From assembly GCF_003614435.1 (NCBI RefSeq), contig NZ_CP025546.1, positions 6,510,001 to 6,574,000 of the forward strand: a DNA stretch of 64,000 nucleotides, written 5' to 3'. This DNA is from Mycobacterium paragordonae. Lineage in GTDB: Bacteria; Actinomycetota; Actinomycetes; Mycobacteriales; Mycobacteriaceae. The translations under genes were made by a program, and so were the position numbers. Position 1 is the stretch's first letter. Every line of letters begins with the position of its first letter. Below the pieces are notes generated by a model. It was not told the DNA's origin. It was given only the letters and a program-made list of their open reading frames with translations, and searched no databases. Positions 1 to 7,676 of the stretch are shown here, one piece after another.

Positions 1-374
1 GTGAAGTCCACTCCGAGTGAATCGAATTCGACTGTGCGGTAACCCAGACCCACCGTGGTGTGCAGCCGGCCGCGACTCATGTTGTCGACCAGCGCGATGT
101 CCTCGGCGAGGCGGACCGGATGCCACAGCGGACCCAGCGCGCAGTCCACGCTGGCGATCATGGTGGAGGTTCGCGCCAGGAACATGGACGCGGCCATGAT
201 CGGGTTGCAACTCCAGCCGTGTCCGGTCGCGTGGTGTTCGTCGACGCTGACCGTGGTGATCCCACGCGACTCGCCGAACTCCACCAGCTCCATTGCCGCG
301 TTGAGCAATTCGCTCTGCTTGCGCGGATTGCCTTGCGGGGAACCGAAATTGAACCTCAGCACCGTCAGGATCAT
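1..374 (-). CDS. LLM-class flavin-dependent oxidoreductase, 3' part cut by window edge
   Basis: The first 124 residues are visible, starting at the ATG at 374 and running off the left edge. The start reads MILTVLRFNFGSPQG, followed by SVDEHHATGHGWSCNP and a stretch resembling the ALGPLWHPVRLAEDIALVD segment of bacterial-luciferase-like monooxygenases. That family oxidises small organic substrates with reduced FMN or F420. It is the last visible gene of the minus-strand operon that begins with the sulfotransferase at 4141. The start lies 6 bases after the stop of the VOC gene, so translational coupling is likely. No substrate can be named. The cofactor is unresolved because the binding pocket is mostly outside the window. 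Confidence 0.8.
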   Translation of the reverse strand, partial: MILTVLRFNFGSPQGNPRKQSELLNAAMELVEFGESRGITTVSVDEHHATGHGWSCNPIMAASMFLARTSTMIASVDCALGPLWHPVRLAEDIALVDNMSRGRLHTTVGLGYRTVEFDSLGVDF

Positions 375-380
375 GTTCGG

Positions 381-848
381 CTACTGCGCCATGGACTGCA
401 GGAAGGCGGGAAAGTCGGGAAATAAGGCGCGGTCCACGATCTCGATGCGCGTGCCACCGGCGTCTACGTAGTAGGCGAACATCGCCAGCGTCGAGTCGGC
501 CACGTCGGCGGTCATTTCGAGAGTGAACCCGTTGTCTTCCAATGCCTTCCCCGTCTCGGCGAGGTCGTCGACGAAGTAGCCCAGGTGGTGGACGGCGTTT
601 CCTGGTGCCGCCACCCACGGTGTCCCCGGTGTCTCCTGGATCAGTTCCAAGTACGGGCTCTGCACGGAGTAGACGAAGTTCGAGGTCAGTTCACGGGTGC
701 CCGTGGCAGTGCGGAAGGGCAGCGTGAAGCACATCGGTTTGATCCAGCGGTAGCCGGCCAGCGCGGTTAACCGGGCCATCGCGGCGTCGAGGTCGGGCAC
801 CACGATGCCGGTGTGGTAGAGGTCCTCGGCTCGAAGTGCGAGTGCCAT
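381..848 (-). CDS. VOC (glyoxalase/dioxygenase fold) family protein
   Basis: A 155-residue protein with two beta-alpha-beta-beta-beta modules of the vicinal-oxygen-chelate fold. Candidate metal ligands are the His in DLYHTGIVVPD, the Glu in SPYLELIQE, the His pair in AVHHLGYFVDD and the Glu in GGTRIEIVDR. I chose the ATG at 848 because GAGGACGGGA sits just upstream; a longer reading to 899 would run into the SDR gene. The family includes glyoxalases, epimerases and ring-cleaving dioxygenases. The neighbours (SDR, MBL hydrolase, LLM oxidoreductase) suggest catabolism of a small organic molecule. The exact reaction is not known. Confidence 0.78.
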   Translation of the reverse strand: MALALRAEDLYHTGIVVPDLDAAMARLTALAGYRWIKPMCFTLPFRTATGTRELTSNFVYSVQSPYLELIQETPGTPWVAAPGNAVHHLGYFVDDLAETGKALEDNGFTLEMTADVADSTLAMFAYYVDAGGTRIEIVDRALFPDFPAFLQSMAQ

Positions 849-858
849 ATTCCCGTCC

Positions 859-1608
859 TCAGATGCAGTCGGATGCGCCGTCGACGACGAACACCGCACC
901 GGTGGTGTAACTGCTTTGTTCGGTGCACAAGAAGGCTACCGTGGGTGCGATCTCGCCGACCCTGCCGAAGCGCTGCAGCGGGATATGCGCCAACTCGGTG
1001 TCCACGAGTTCGGCCACCGAAAGCATCGGTGCGGTCATCGGAGTCTCGACGGCGCCCGGCGCCACCGCGTTCACCCGAATCCCGCGCGCGGCCCACTTCA
1101 CCGCGAGATTTCTTGTCACACAGATGATTCCGGCCTTTGCCGCACCATAACCGGGGACCAGCGGGACGGCCCGCAGGGCGGACATGGAGGCCAGGTTCAC
1201 CACGCTGGCGCCACCGCTCGCGCTCGACGCCTGCAGCGCGCGGCGCAGCCCGACCGTCAGCCGGTACGGGCCGGTCAGGTTCAGCCCGACCGAAGCCTCG
1301 AACCCGTCCGGCTTCGATTCGTCGAGTCCCCCTGGAAAATTCGCACCGGCATTGTTCACCAGCACGTCGAGGTCGGTGAATCGTTGCGTCAGCGCGTCCA
1401 CCGAAGCTGGGTCGGTGATCTGCAATTGGTGATAGGTCATGCCGGACAGGTCGGTGTCGTATTCGCCTGCGTCGGCCTTGGTTCCGGTGATCGTGACCCG
1501 CGCACCGGCATCCCGGAACAGGGTGGCGATCGCGTGGCCTATTCCGCTGGTACCACCGGTGATCAAGGCCGTTGTCCCGGTGAAGTCGAAGGAGACCCGT
1601 GCGGTCAT
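859..1608 (-). CDS. Short-chain dehydrogenase/reductase (SDR)
   Basis: A 249-residue classical SDR. The dinucleotide-binding TGGTSGIG motif is at residues 17-24, NNAG at 85-88, the catalytic Ser near 141 and the YGAAK (YxxxK) pair at 154-158. The C-terminus carries the usual FLCTEQSSYTTGAVFVVDGG-like ending. These enzymes interconvert alcohols and ketones with NAD(P)H in the cytosol. Its ATG overlaps the stop of the upstream MBL gene by four bases (ATGA), so the two are translationally coupled. Substrate unknown; the operon context suggests a step in the same catabolic route as the sulfotransferase/hydrolase pair. Confidence 0.88.
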   Translation of the reverse strand: MTARVSFDFTGTTALITGGTSGIGHAIATLFRDAGARVTITGTKADAGEYDTDLSGMTYHQLQITDPASVDALTQRFTDLDVLVNNAGANFPGGLDESKPDGFEASVGLNLTGPYRLTVGLRRALQASSASGGASVVNLASMSALRAVPLVPGYGAAKAGIICVTRNLAVKWAARGIRVNAVAPGAVETPMTAPMLSVAELVDTELAHIPLQRFGRVGEIAPTVAFLCTEQSSYTTGAVFVVDGASDCI

Positions 1609-2846
1609 GAGTTGCTCGCAATCTGTTGTTTGAGCCAGGCCATTTCCCAGAAGTTCTCACTGCCTGCCAGCAGGTCTTCGTGGGCTTCTCTGAGCACTTC
1701 ACGCGCGCCCGGGTGCTCACGGGTGACCAGTTCGGCGAGATGGATGGCGTGCAGCGGGCGGCCCGCGCACAGGTGGGCCCGGGCGCGGTCGACGAGCGCG
1801 TCGGCACCGGCGAGTTCGACGATGTCGGCCGCCACTTCGTCGAGCCCGACCGGATAGAGCTCGGTGGTCGAGCGGTGGTGAAACCAACCGGAATAGTTCT
1901 CCCAGATGGCCCGCACGTCCCAGGCGACCTTGCCGTAGCCCTGGCCCACTTCGAGTTCCGCGGGCAGCGCGATCTCACGCATCAACGAGCCGACGTCCTT
2001 GCCGGTGTTCATGCCGGCCACCGTCTGATCGTGGATGTACTGAATCGCGTTGCGCAGCCGGGTCAGTTCGGAGTCGATACGCTCGGCGCCGGCGATCGGG
2101 TCGAAGTGACCGGTGACCAACAACTCCGGTTGCAGCTGCCGCACCCGATCCACCGACGCGATCGCCGTCAACGCGTCGCGGTACCGGTCGCCGCGGATGG
2201 TGACCAGGTTGGGGACGTGTCCGAAGATCGGCCCGAAAGTGTTTCCGCACAGGCAGATTCGCTCGTCCGGCAGCCACACCACCAGCGAATCGGTGGTCTC
2301 TCCCCCGGGCACCGAGATGAGTTCCAGCCGGCGGCTACCCACCTGCAGGGTCAGCGTGTCGTCGAAATCGAGGTCGACGGCGGGAACACTCTGTCCGGGC
2401 AGCTTTCTGGTGCCCAGCCGCTGCTGGATCGCCTGGATGCCAGTGGCGAGCGTGTCTTTGAAGGCGAACGCGCTGCGACTGGCGCGGTACGGGATGAGGC
2501 GTTCGTTGTCGTCCCGCCACAGCTTCCAATTCGCTTGTGCGACAACGGTAGTGTCGGGGTCGCGGACGCTGTCCAGGCCGCCGACGTGGTCGACGTGACC
2601 CTGGGTGAAGATGATGTAGCGCACCGGTGAATCGTCGACGGCGTCGAAGTTGGCCCGGTGCACCGGGCCCTCGAAGCCCATCCCGGTGTTGATGATCACC
2701 CGGCCTTCGTCGGTCGTGAGCAGATAGGCGTTCGACAATCCCGGGGAGCACCAGAGTCCGGGGGCGATCTGCTCGGCGCGGTCGGCGGATGCCGGGCGCA
2801 TCGCGTCCGCGCCCGGGCGGCTTCGGTACACCGGTTCGGATGTCAT
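1605..2846 (-). CDS. MBL-fold hydrolase, short alkylsulfatase-like protein
   Basis: A 413-residue metallo-beta-lactamase-fold protein. The metal motif is QGHVDH, with the second, aspartate and third positions at about residues 84, 86 and 87. The first His of HxHxDH is replaced by Gln, as in some Q/HxHxDH MBL enzymes. The second half (YGKVAWDVRAIWENYSGWF, then a helical HAIHLAEL section) matches the dimerisation region of SdsA1-type alkylsulfatases, but the C-terminal SCP2-like domain is absent. I prefer the ATG at 2846 because AAGGAGACACG precedes it; the ATG at 2876 has no Shine-Dalgarno sequence. It may act on a sulfate ester or related hydrolysable bond; this is inference. Confidence 0.8.
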   Translation of the reverse strand: MTSEPVYRSRPGADAMRPASADRAEQIAPGLWCSPGLSNAYLLTTDEGRVIINTGMGFEGPVHRANFDAVDDSPVRYIIFTQGHVDHVGGLDSVRDPDTTVVAQANWKLWRDDNERLIPYRASRSAFAFKDTLATGIQAIQQRLGTRKLPGQSVPAVDLDFDDTLTLQVGSRRLELISVPGGETTDSLVVWLPDERICLCGNTFGPIFGHVPNLVTIRGDRYRDALTAIASVDRVRQLQPELLVTGHFDPIAGAERIDSELTRLRNAIQYIHDQTVAGMNTGKDVGSLMREIALPAELEVGQGYGKVAWDVRAIWENYSGWFHHRSTTELYPVGLDEVAADIVELAGADALVDRARAHLCAGRPLHAIHLAELVTREHPGAREVLREAHEDLLAGSENFWEMAWLKQQIASNS

Positions 2847-2849
2847 CGT

Positions 2850-2881
2850 GTCTCCTTCATTCGGCGTCTCCTTCATTCGGC
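2850..2881 (-). repeat. 16-bp perfect tandem duplication over a gene junction
   Basis: On the minus strand GCCGAATGAAGGAGAC occurs twice in a row. Each copy contains the sulfotransferase-type end (GAA TGA), an ATG and an AAGGAG ribosome-binding site. Only the downstream copy is correctly spaced to drive the MBL start at 2846. The upstream copy supplies the real sulfotransferase stop at 2873-2875. Confidence 0.9.
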
Positions 2882-4141
2882 GCGGACGTCGAACCTGTTG
2901 AAGTAGAAGTCGAATCGCGCGCGGAGTTCCTCGGGCGAGATGCCGAAGTGGCGCCGCAGGTCGTAACGGATCCGGCCGTGCTTGCCGCGCGGGTTGCCGT
3001 CCAGGTATTTCTGGAACTGCCGCTGCACCTTGTCAGTCAGTTCCGTGCCGGCACGCCGGTAAAGGTCGGTCAGCAGGGACATTTCGCTGCCGTTGAGCTC
3101 ATGGAAGCTGATGTCGATGCTGCGTTCGGCCGGCACCAGGTCGCGGTCGCGCACGCACGCACTGAGCAACCGGTGCACGCGGTCGCTCCAGTAGTCCAAC
3201 AGCCAACCGGGGTCGATGCTGGTCCGGCGCAGCCGATCGGAGTAGGCCATCATGGTGATCGCGGACTGGATCACCGCCACCGGATCGCGGTGGGTGAAGG
3301 CGACGGTGGCGTCGGGGAAGGTGGCCATCAACGGGCCGAGTTGCTCGCAATGCTGCGGGCTTTTGAGCACCCAGGTGCGCGGGCCGCGCAGAAACGTCAA
3401 AGCCTGCAGGACTTTCCGTAAGTACCTGTAGTGCCGGTACTGATCCAGGGTCAGGTAGTAGTCGCGCCAATCCGGGACGCGCGCATGCCATTCCAGCACG
3501 TAAGAGGCGAGATCCAGGTCGAGGATCTCGACTTCTTCCTCGATGGCCTCCGGGAAGCGGTCGTGCATGGCGGCGACCACGGGGGCGCTGACCATCAGCG
3601 CGTCGTGCTCCTGCTTGCACCGCGTGTACCGCGGATCCACACCGAAGGTGTCGGGCCCCTCACCGGGGGCGGGGATCGGATCCTGACTCTCCCAGTAGGG
3701 CAGCGCGCGCCGGCGCGGGTCGGCGGCGATGAGGTTCACCAGGTGTGTGGTGCCCGAGCGCGGCATTCCGACGACGATGATCGGTCGCTCGATCGGGATC
3801 GACTCGATCTCGGGATAGCGCTTGATCAGATCCGTCAGCGACAACCGGTTGCGCAACAGCCGCACGACCCGTTGCCGCAACGTGGACCGGGAGAGCTGCC
3901 GCAACCCGTCATCATGCTCGATCGCAGCGACGTGAGCCGTCAGCCGATCCGTGAAGCCGTCCGTGTCGTCGAGGTCCCCGGCACCCGCGCGGTCTCTGGC
4001 CTCGGCAAGCATCTTGTCGATGTCGAACTCGACGGGGCGGCTCTCGGTGAATTCCAGGATCTGGCGCTGGACGTCGGTCAACCGGGGCGACGTCAGATCG
4101 TCGAAGTCGACGAAATCAGCGGATCCCGTGGCCGCTTCCAC
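2873..4141 (-). CDS. Sulfotransferase family protein
   Basis: A 422-residue protein with a PAPS-type 5'-phosphosulfate loop, GMPRSGTTH, at residues 125-133. The 3'-phosphate-binding region is recognisable around VLKSPQHCEQL and FTHRDPVAVIQS. The family transfers sulfate from PAPS to hydroxyl groups, and mycobacteria have many members acting on lipids and sugars. The GTG start at 4141 follows a near-perfect GGAGGTGAT ribosome-binding site. It is the first gene of the minus-strand operon and is divergent from an IclR regulator 52 bp away. A sulfotransferase directly upstream of an alkylsulfatase-like hydrolase is notable. The acceptor substrate is not known. Confidence 0.88.
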   Translation of the reverse strand: MEAATGSADFVDFDDLTSPRLTDVQRQILEFTESRPVEFDIDKMLAEARDRAGAGDLDDTDGFTDRLTAHVAAIEHDDGLRQLSRSTLRQRVVRLLRNRLSLTDLIKRYPEIESIPIERPIIVVGMPRSGTTHLVNLIAADPRRRALPYWESQDPIPAPGEGPDTFGVDPRYTRCKQEHDALMVSAPVVAAMHDRFPEAIEEEVEILDLDLASYVLEWHARVPDWRDYYLTLDQYRHYRYLRKVLQALTFLRGPRTWVLKSPQHCEQLGPLMATFPDATVAFTHRDPVAVIQSAITMMAYSDRLRRTSIDPGWLLDYWSDRVHRLLSACVRDRDLVPAERSIDISFHELNGSEMSLLTDLYRRAGTELTDKVQRQFQKYLDGNPRGKHGRIRYDLRRHFGISPEELRARFDFYFNRFDVRAE

Positions 4142-4165
4142 CCATCACCTCCAATACTTGCGATG

Positions 4166-4189
4166 TCGAATATTCGCTATAGTATTCGA
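4166..4189. promoter_or_regulatory. Inverted repeat, candidate IclR operator between divergent genes
   Basis: TCGAATA (4166-4172) and TATTCGA (4183-4189) form perfect 7-bp arms around a 10-bp centre. The left part also contains a perfect CGAATATTCG palindrome. It ends 4 bases before the IclR ATG and lies in the 52-bp gap shared with the sulfotransferase promoter, the usual place for an autoregulatory IclR site. Confidence 0.55.
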
Positions 4190-4193
4190 AAAT

Positions 4194-5087
4194 ATGACAG
4201 CTACGGTAGATGCGGGCACGCCGGATCGTCAACCCGCGTCTCCTCCGACAGAGCGTGTGATCGCCATCATGGAACTGGTGGGATCGAAACCCGGCCGCAG
4301 CTTCTCCCTGGCCGAGATCACCCGCGAGTTAGGGATCAGCCGCGCCACCGGGCACGCCATCGTCACCACCTTGGCCGGCCACCACTGGTTGGTGCGCGAC
4401 GCGGCCGGCGCCTACTCTCGGGGTCCTGGCATGGCGGCCCTCACCGGGACGGCCGACGAGCGCATCTACCACGGAATTCTGCGGGACCTCGCTGAATCTG
4501 CCTCTGCACAGGCGTTTTTGGCTCGACGCGACCAGAACAGCCTGGTCGTGATCGACAACGCGGGCGAATCACCGTCGGGAATGCGGATCGATCGGCGGCT
4601 GCGCATGCCCCTGGTCGCACCTTTCGGCCGTGACTACGTCGCGTGGGGCTCCTCCAGTGCCCAACGCGCGTGGCTCGAAGGCGTGGGCAAGCCGTCGACT
4701 GAGCTGGCACGCCGAATGTCGACGGTACTCAATGAGATCCGGGAACGCGGTTATGTCATCGAAAGACTCAGCCGCGAGTACGTGCGCGTGTACACGGCGC
4801 TTCGGGCGCTCGGCGCTGACGGTGAACCAGACGCCATCACCGCGCGACTGGCGCGGGCATTCGCCGACCTGACGGTGATCGATGTGCTCTCCTCCGAACT
4901 CACCGAGAACGCAACGCACAGTATCGCCACCATTTCGGCGCCCGTCTTCGATGCAGACGGCCTCGTCACCATGTCGGTCAGCGCCGCGCCGTTCGCCGAA
5001 CTCAGCGGCGTCGAAGTCAGGCGCCTCGGCGAGCAGGTCCGCGCTGCGGCTCGAAACATCGGGCAGCACCTCACCCAGCCCCGGTGA
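4194..5087 (+). CDS. IclR-family transcriptional regulator
   Basis: A 297-residue regulator. An N-terminal winged helix-turn-helix (about residues 16-75, including FSLAEITRELGISRATGHAI) is followed by the GAF-like effector domain typical of IclR. I chose the ATG at 4194 because longer reading frames enter the divergent sulfotransferase; the leader is then very short and has no clear ribosome-binding site. IclR proteins usually control an adjacent catabolic operon and respond to an aromatic or short-chain acid effector. The inverted repeat at 4166-4189 is the obvious candidate site, and the sulfotransferase–LLM operon the likely target. The effector is not known. Confidence 0.87.
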   Translation: MTATVDAGTPDRQPASPPTERVIAIMELVGSKPGRSFSLAEITRELGISRATGHAIVTTLAGHHWLVRDAAGAYSRGPGMAALTGTADERIYHGILRDLAESASAQAFLARRDQNSLVVIDNAGESPSGMRIDRRLRMPLVAPFGRDYVAWGSSSAQRAWLEGVGKPSTELARRMSTVLNEIRERGYVIERLSREYVRVYTALRALGADGEPDAITARLARAFADLTVIDVLSSELTENATHSIATISAPVFDADGLVTMSVSAAPFAELSGVEVRRLGEQVRAAARNIGQHLTQPR

Positions 5088-5141
5088 GCGGTACCCTGCA
5101 GCGGGAATCGCGTCATCCCGTCTACAGGAAAGGCCGCTACG

Positions 5142-5540
5142 GTGCTCGTCGTCACTACCAATGACATCCCCGGTTGGGAAATCCAGCGCGTCTGCGGTGA
5201 AGTCTTCGGACTTACCGTGCGGTCCCGAAATGCGTTCGCGCAGTTCGGTGCCGGCTTCAAGTCGATGTTCGGTGGTGAGTTGCAGGGCATGACCAAGAAC
5301 CTGGCCGAGAGCCGCAATGAGGCGATGGCCCGGCTGATCAACGAGGCGCGCGCCAAGGGTGGCAATGTCATCATCGCGATGCGCTTCGACACGACCGAGC
5401 TCGGAGATGTCTGGACCGAGATCTGCGCCTACGGGACGGCGGTGCAGGCGGTGCCGGTGACCGATGGCGCGCGCTACACCGCGTCGCAGCTGGGATACGG
5501 CGGCGGCGCGCCGCAGCCTCAGCCGCAACCTCAGCAGTAA
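5142..5540 (+). CDS. YbjQ/DUF74-type heavy-metal-binding-domain protein
   Basis: A 132-residue protein beginning with a GTG at 5142, preceded by ACAGGAAAGG. The body matches the small YbjQ family: TTNDIPGWEI at the start, GLTVRSRNAF, then MTKNLAESRNEAMARL, and a conserved GGNVIIAMRFD strand. The fold is a pentameric barrel of unknown function, once suggested to bind metal. The last about 25 residues are a Gly/Pro/Gln tail, which is additional to the core domain. It lies just after the IclR gene on the same strand. There is no signal peptide, so it is probably cytosolic. Confidence 0.82.
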   Translation: MLVVTTNDIPGWEIQRVCGEVFGLTVRSRNAFAQFGAGFKSMFGGELQGMTKNLAESRNEAMARLINEARAKGGNVIIAMRFDTTELGDVWTEICAYGTAVQAVPVTDGARYTASQLGYGGGAPQPQPQPQQ

Positions 5541-5593
5541 CCAGGTAGCCCCTCGGCCGTGCTTCTCTCAGGTCGCAGCGGTAGTTTCAGCCA

Positions 5594-5953
5594 GTGATAG
5601 TCGGGGCCTTTTTGGCCGAAGCCGCTTCGGCGACGGACAACAAACTCAACGTCTCGGGCGGAGTGCTGCTGCGATTCGCTGTCGAAGAAGACCGGCTGGC
5701 TCAGTTCCTGCTCGTGGTGCTGACCCAGTCGGAGACCGGCAGTCCGGAGCGGCGAGTCGACGTCGAAATCCGTCCCCCGACCGATGACGAGCCGCTGAAC
5801 ATCGAGTTCGAGTTGCCCGAAGCCGCCACCACCGCCGAACTCGGTTTCGCGATTTTCCCGATCGAGGTAACGCTGCCCGTCAACGGCCGCTGGGTTCTGG
5901 TCGTCACCGGCGGGGCGGGCATGATCTCGCTTCCGCTGATCGTCAGTGGTTAG
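5594..5953 (+). CDS. Conserved hypothetical protein (DUF6941-like)
   Basis: A 119-residue protein with a GTG start at 5594. The N-terminus, AFLAEAASATDNKLNVSGGV, resembles a family of small actinobacterial beta-rich proteins described only as DUF6941; I am matching from memory. The rest alternates short hydrophobic strands (FLLVVLTQSE, VEIRPPTDDE, GRWVLVVTGG), consistent with a beta-sandwich. No signal peptide or transmembrane segment is seen. It is followed after 9 bases by the TM2 gene, so the two are probably cotranscribed. Function unknown. Confidence 0.7.
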   Translation: MIVGAFLAEAASATDNKLNVSGGVLLRFAVEEDRLAQFLLVVLTQSETGSPERRVDVEIRPPTDDEPLNIEFELPEAATTAELGFAIFPIEVTLPVNGRWVLVVTGGAGMISLPLIVSG

Positions 5954-5962
5954 CTAGAGCCG

Positions 5963-6433
5963 ATGGGAACACCGAACTACCCGGGAAACCCCGAGCAGCA
6001 GCCGCCCTGGGGCCAGCAGCCCTACGGCTACCAGCCGCCTCAACCGCAGTACCCGCAGGGCCAGCCTGTTCCGCCCCAGTACCAGCCGGGGCCGCCGGTC
6101 CCGCAGTATCCCGGCTACCCGGGCTACGCCGCCGATCCGCAGGCGCCGTTCGGACGCGACCCGGCCACCGGGATGCCACTGTCGGACAAGTCCTCCACCA
6201 CCGCCGGACTGCTTCAGCTGTTTTTCGGGGCGTTCGGCGTCGGACGTTTCTATCTGGACTCGACCCAGATCGCGGTGATTCAGCTGTGCCTCGGCCTGTC
6301 CGGCCTGCTCTTCACGGTCTTCTGCATCATCGGCTTGCCGGTGCTCCTCGGCGTCACCATCTGGGGCTTCGTCGACGCGATCATGATCTTCACCGGGAGC
6401 GTCACCGACAGCTACGGCCGCAAGCTGCGTTGA
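5963..6433 (+). CDS. TM2-domain membrane protein with proline/glutamine-rich N-terminus
   Basis: A 156-residue protein. Residues 1-about 55 are a low-complexity Pro/Gln/Tyr segment (PYGYQPPQPQYPQG type). Residues about 60-150 form a TM2 domain: a short loop ending in GVGRFYLDS, two transmembrane helices around LCLGLSGLLFTVFCIIGLPV and GVTIWGFVDAIMIF, and a basic end. TM2 proteins sit in the membrane, and bacterial members have no fixed function. Proline-rich cytosolic tails are common on mycobacterial envelope proteins and may bind partners. Confidence 0.85.
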   Translation: MGTPNYPGNPEQQPPWGQQPYGYQPPQPQYPQGQPVPPQYQPGPPVPQYPGYPGYAADPQAPFGRDPATGMPLSDKSSTTAGLLQLFFGAFGVGRFYLDSTQIAVIQLCLGLSGLLFTVFCIIGLPVLLGVTIWGFVDAIMIFTGSVTDSYGRKLR

Positions 6434-6539
6434 CAACGCGATCCCGAAAGTGACAGCGGGATAACAATTTCCACCCTCAAAGGGTCGCGGTCCGGTATGC
6501 CGCGCGGCGTGCGCCGGGTTCCGAACTTACCGTCGCTGG

Positions 6540-7676
6540 GTGCAACGCCGAACCGCTCTGAAGCTGCCGCTGGCGCTGGCGGCCGCCACAGCACTGAGCC
6601 GGACGCCACGCGCGTCCGCCGAGGCGGGCCGCTGGCCGGCCGACCGCGCGCACAACTGGTACCAAGCCCAGGGCTGGCTGGTCGGCGTCAACTACGTCAC
6701 CTCGACGGCGATCAATCAGCTCGAGATGTTCCAGGGCGGCACCTATGACCCGCGGCGCATCGACAACGAGCTGGGTGCGGCGCGGTTCCACGGGTTCAAC
6801 ACGGTGCGGGTGTTCCTGCATGACCAGCTGTGGGCTGCCGACCGCCAGGGTTTCCAGACCCGGCTGGCGCAGTTCGTCGGTATCGCCGCACGTCACGGCA
6901 TCAAGCCGCTGTTCGTGCTGTTCGACTCCTGCTGGGACCCGTTCCCGCGGCTGGGTCGCCAGCGCGCCCCCAAACCCGGGGTGCACAATTCCGGGTGGGT
7001 GCAGGGTCCGGGCGCCGAACACATCGACGACGCGCGCTACGTCGGCGTCATGCAGGAATACGTCACCGGAGTGTTGAGCCAGTTCCGCAACGACGACCGC
7101 GTGCTGGGTTGGGACCTGTGGAACGAACCCGACAATCCGGCCCGCGAGTACCGCAAGGTCGAGCGCAAGGACAAGCTGGACCGGGTCGGGGCCCTGCTCC
7201 CCCAGGTGTTCCGCTGGGCACGCGCGGTGGATCCGGTACAACCACTGACAAGTGGTGTGTGGCAGGGCAATTGGGGAGATCCCGGGGCGCGCAGCGCCAT
7301 CGCCGGCATCCAGCTCGACAACGCCGACGTGATCACGTTCCACAGCTATGCACCACCGTCCGAGTTCGAGGGCCGCATCGGTGAACTGGCGCCGCTCGGG
7401 CGCCCCATCATCTGCACCGAATATCTGGCCCGGTCACTGGGCAGCACGGTGGAAGGCATCCTGCCGATCGCCCGGCGGCACAACGTCGGTGCGCTCAACT
7501 GGGGACTGGTCGCCGGCAAGACCCAGACCTACTTCCCGTGGAGTTCGTGGGACCACCCGGCGACCGCGGTGCCCAAGCAATGGTTCGCCGACCTGCTGCA
7601 GCCCGACGGTCGGCCGTTCGCGGACGGCGAGCTGCAGACGATCCGCAAGCTCGCGTCCGGGCAGGACCGCGAGTGA
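6540..7676 (+). CDS. Secreted glycoside hydrolase, GH5-like (clan GH-A)
   Basis: A 378-residue protein with a Tat-like leader (QRRTALKLPLALAAATAL) and a likely cleavage after ASA near residue 27. The mature part has the clan GH-A pattern: a WDLWNEPDNP motif with the acid/base Glu at residue 196, and TEY with the probable nucleophile Glu at residue 294. Such enzymes cleave beta-linked polysaccharides (mannan, cellulose, xylan) outside the cytoplasm. The GTG at 6540 gives the complete leader. No transporter or other sugar gene is nearby, so the substrate is open; host or envelope glycans are both possible. Confidence 0.82.
   Translation: MQRRTALKLPLALAAATALSRTPRASAEAGRWPADRAHNWYQAQGWLVGVNYVTSTAINQLEMFQGGTYDPRRIDNELGAARFHGFNTVRVFLHDQLWAADRQGFQTRLAQFVGIAARHGIKPLFVLFDSCWDPFPRLGRQRAPKPGVHNSGWVQGPGAEHIDDARYVGVMQEYVTGVLSQFRNDDRVLGWDLWNEPDNPAREYRKVERKDKLDRVGALLPQVFRWARAVDPVQPLTSGVWQGNWGDPGARSAIAGIQLDNADVITFHSYAPPSEFEGRIGELAPLGRPIICTEYLARSLGSTVEGILPIARRHNVGALNWGLVAGKTQTYFPWSSWDHPATAVPKQWFADLLQPDGRPFADGELQTIRKLASGQDRE

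Noticed and set aside
6450..6475. Sequence AGCGGGATAACAATTTCC resembling the E. coli lac operator
   Set aside because: It has an inserted base relative to lacO and lies in an ordinary mycobacterial intergenic region with no vector sequence around it. A chance match is more likely.
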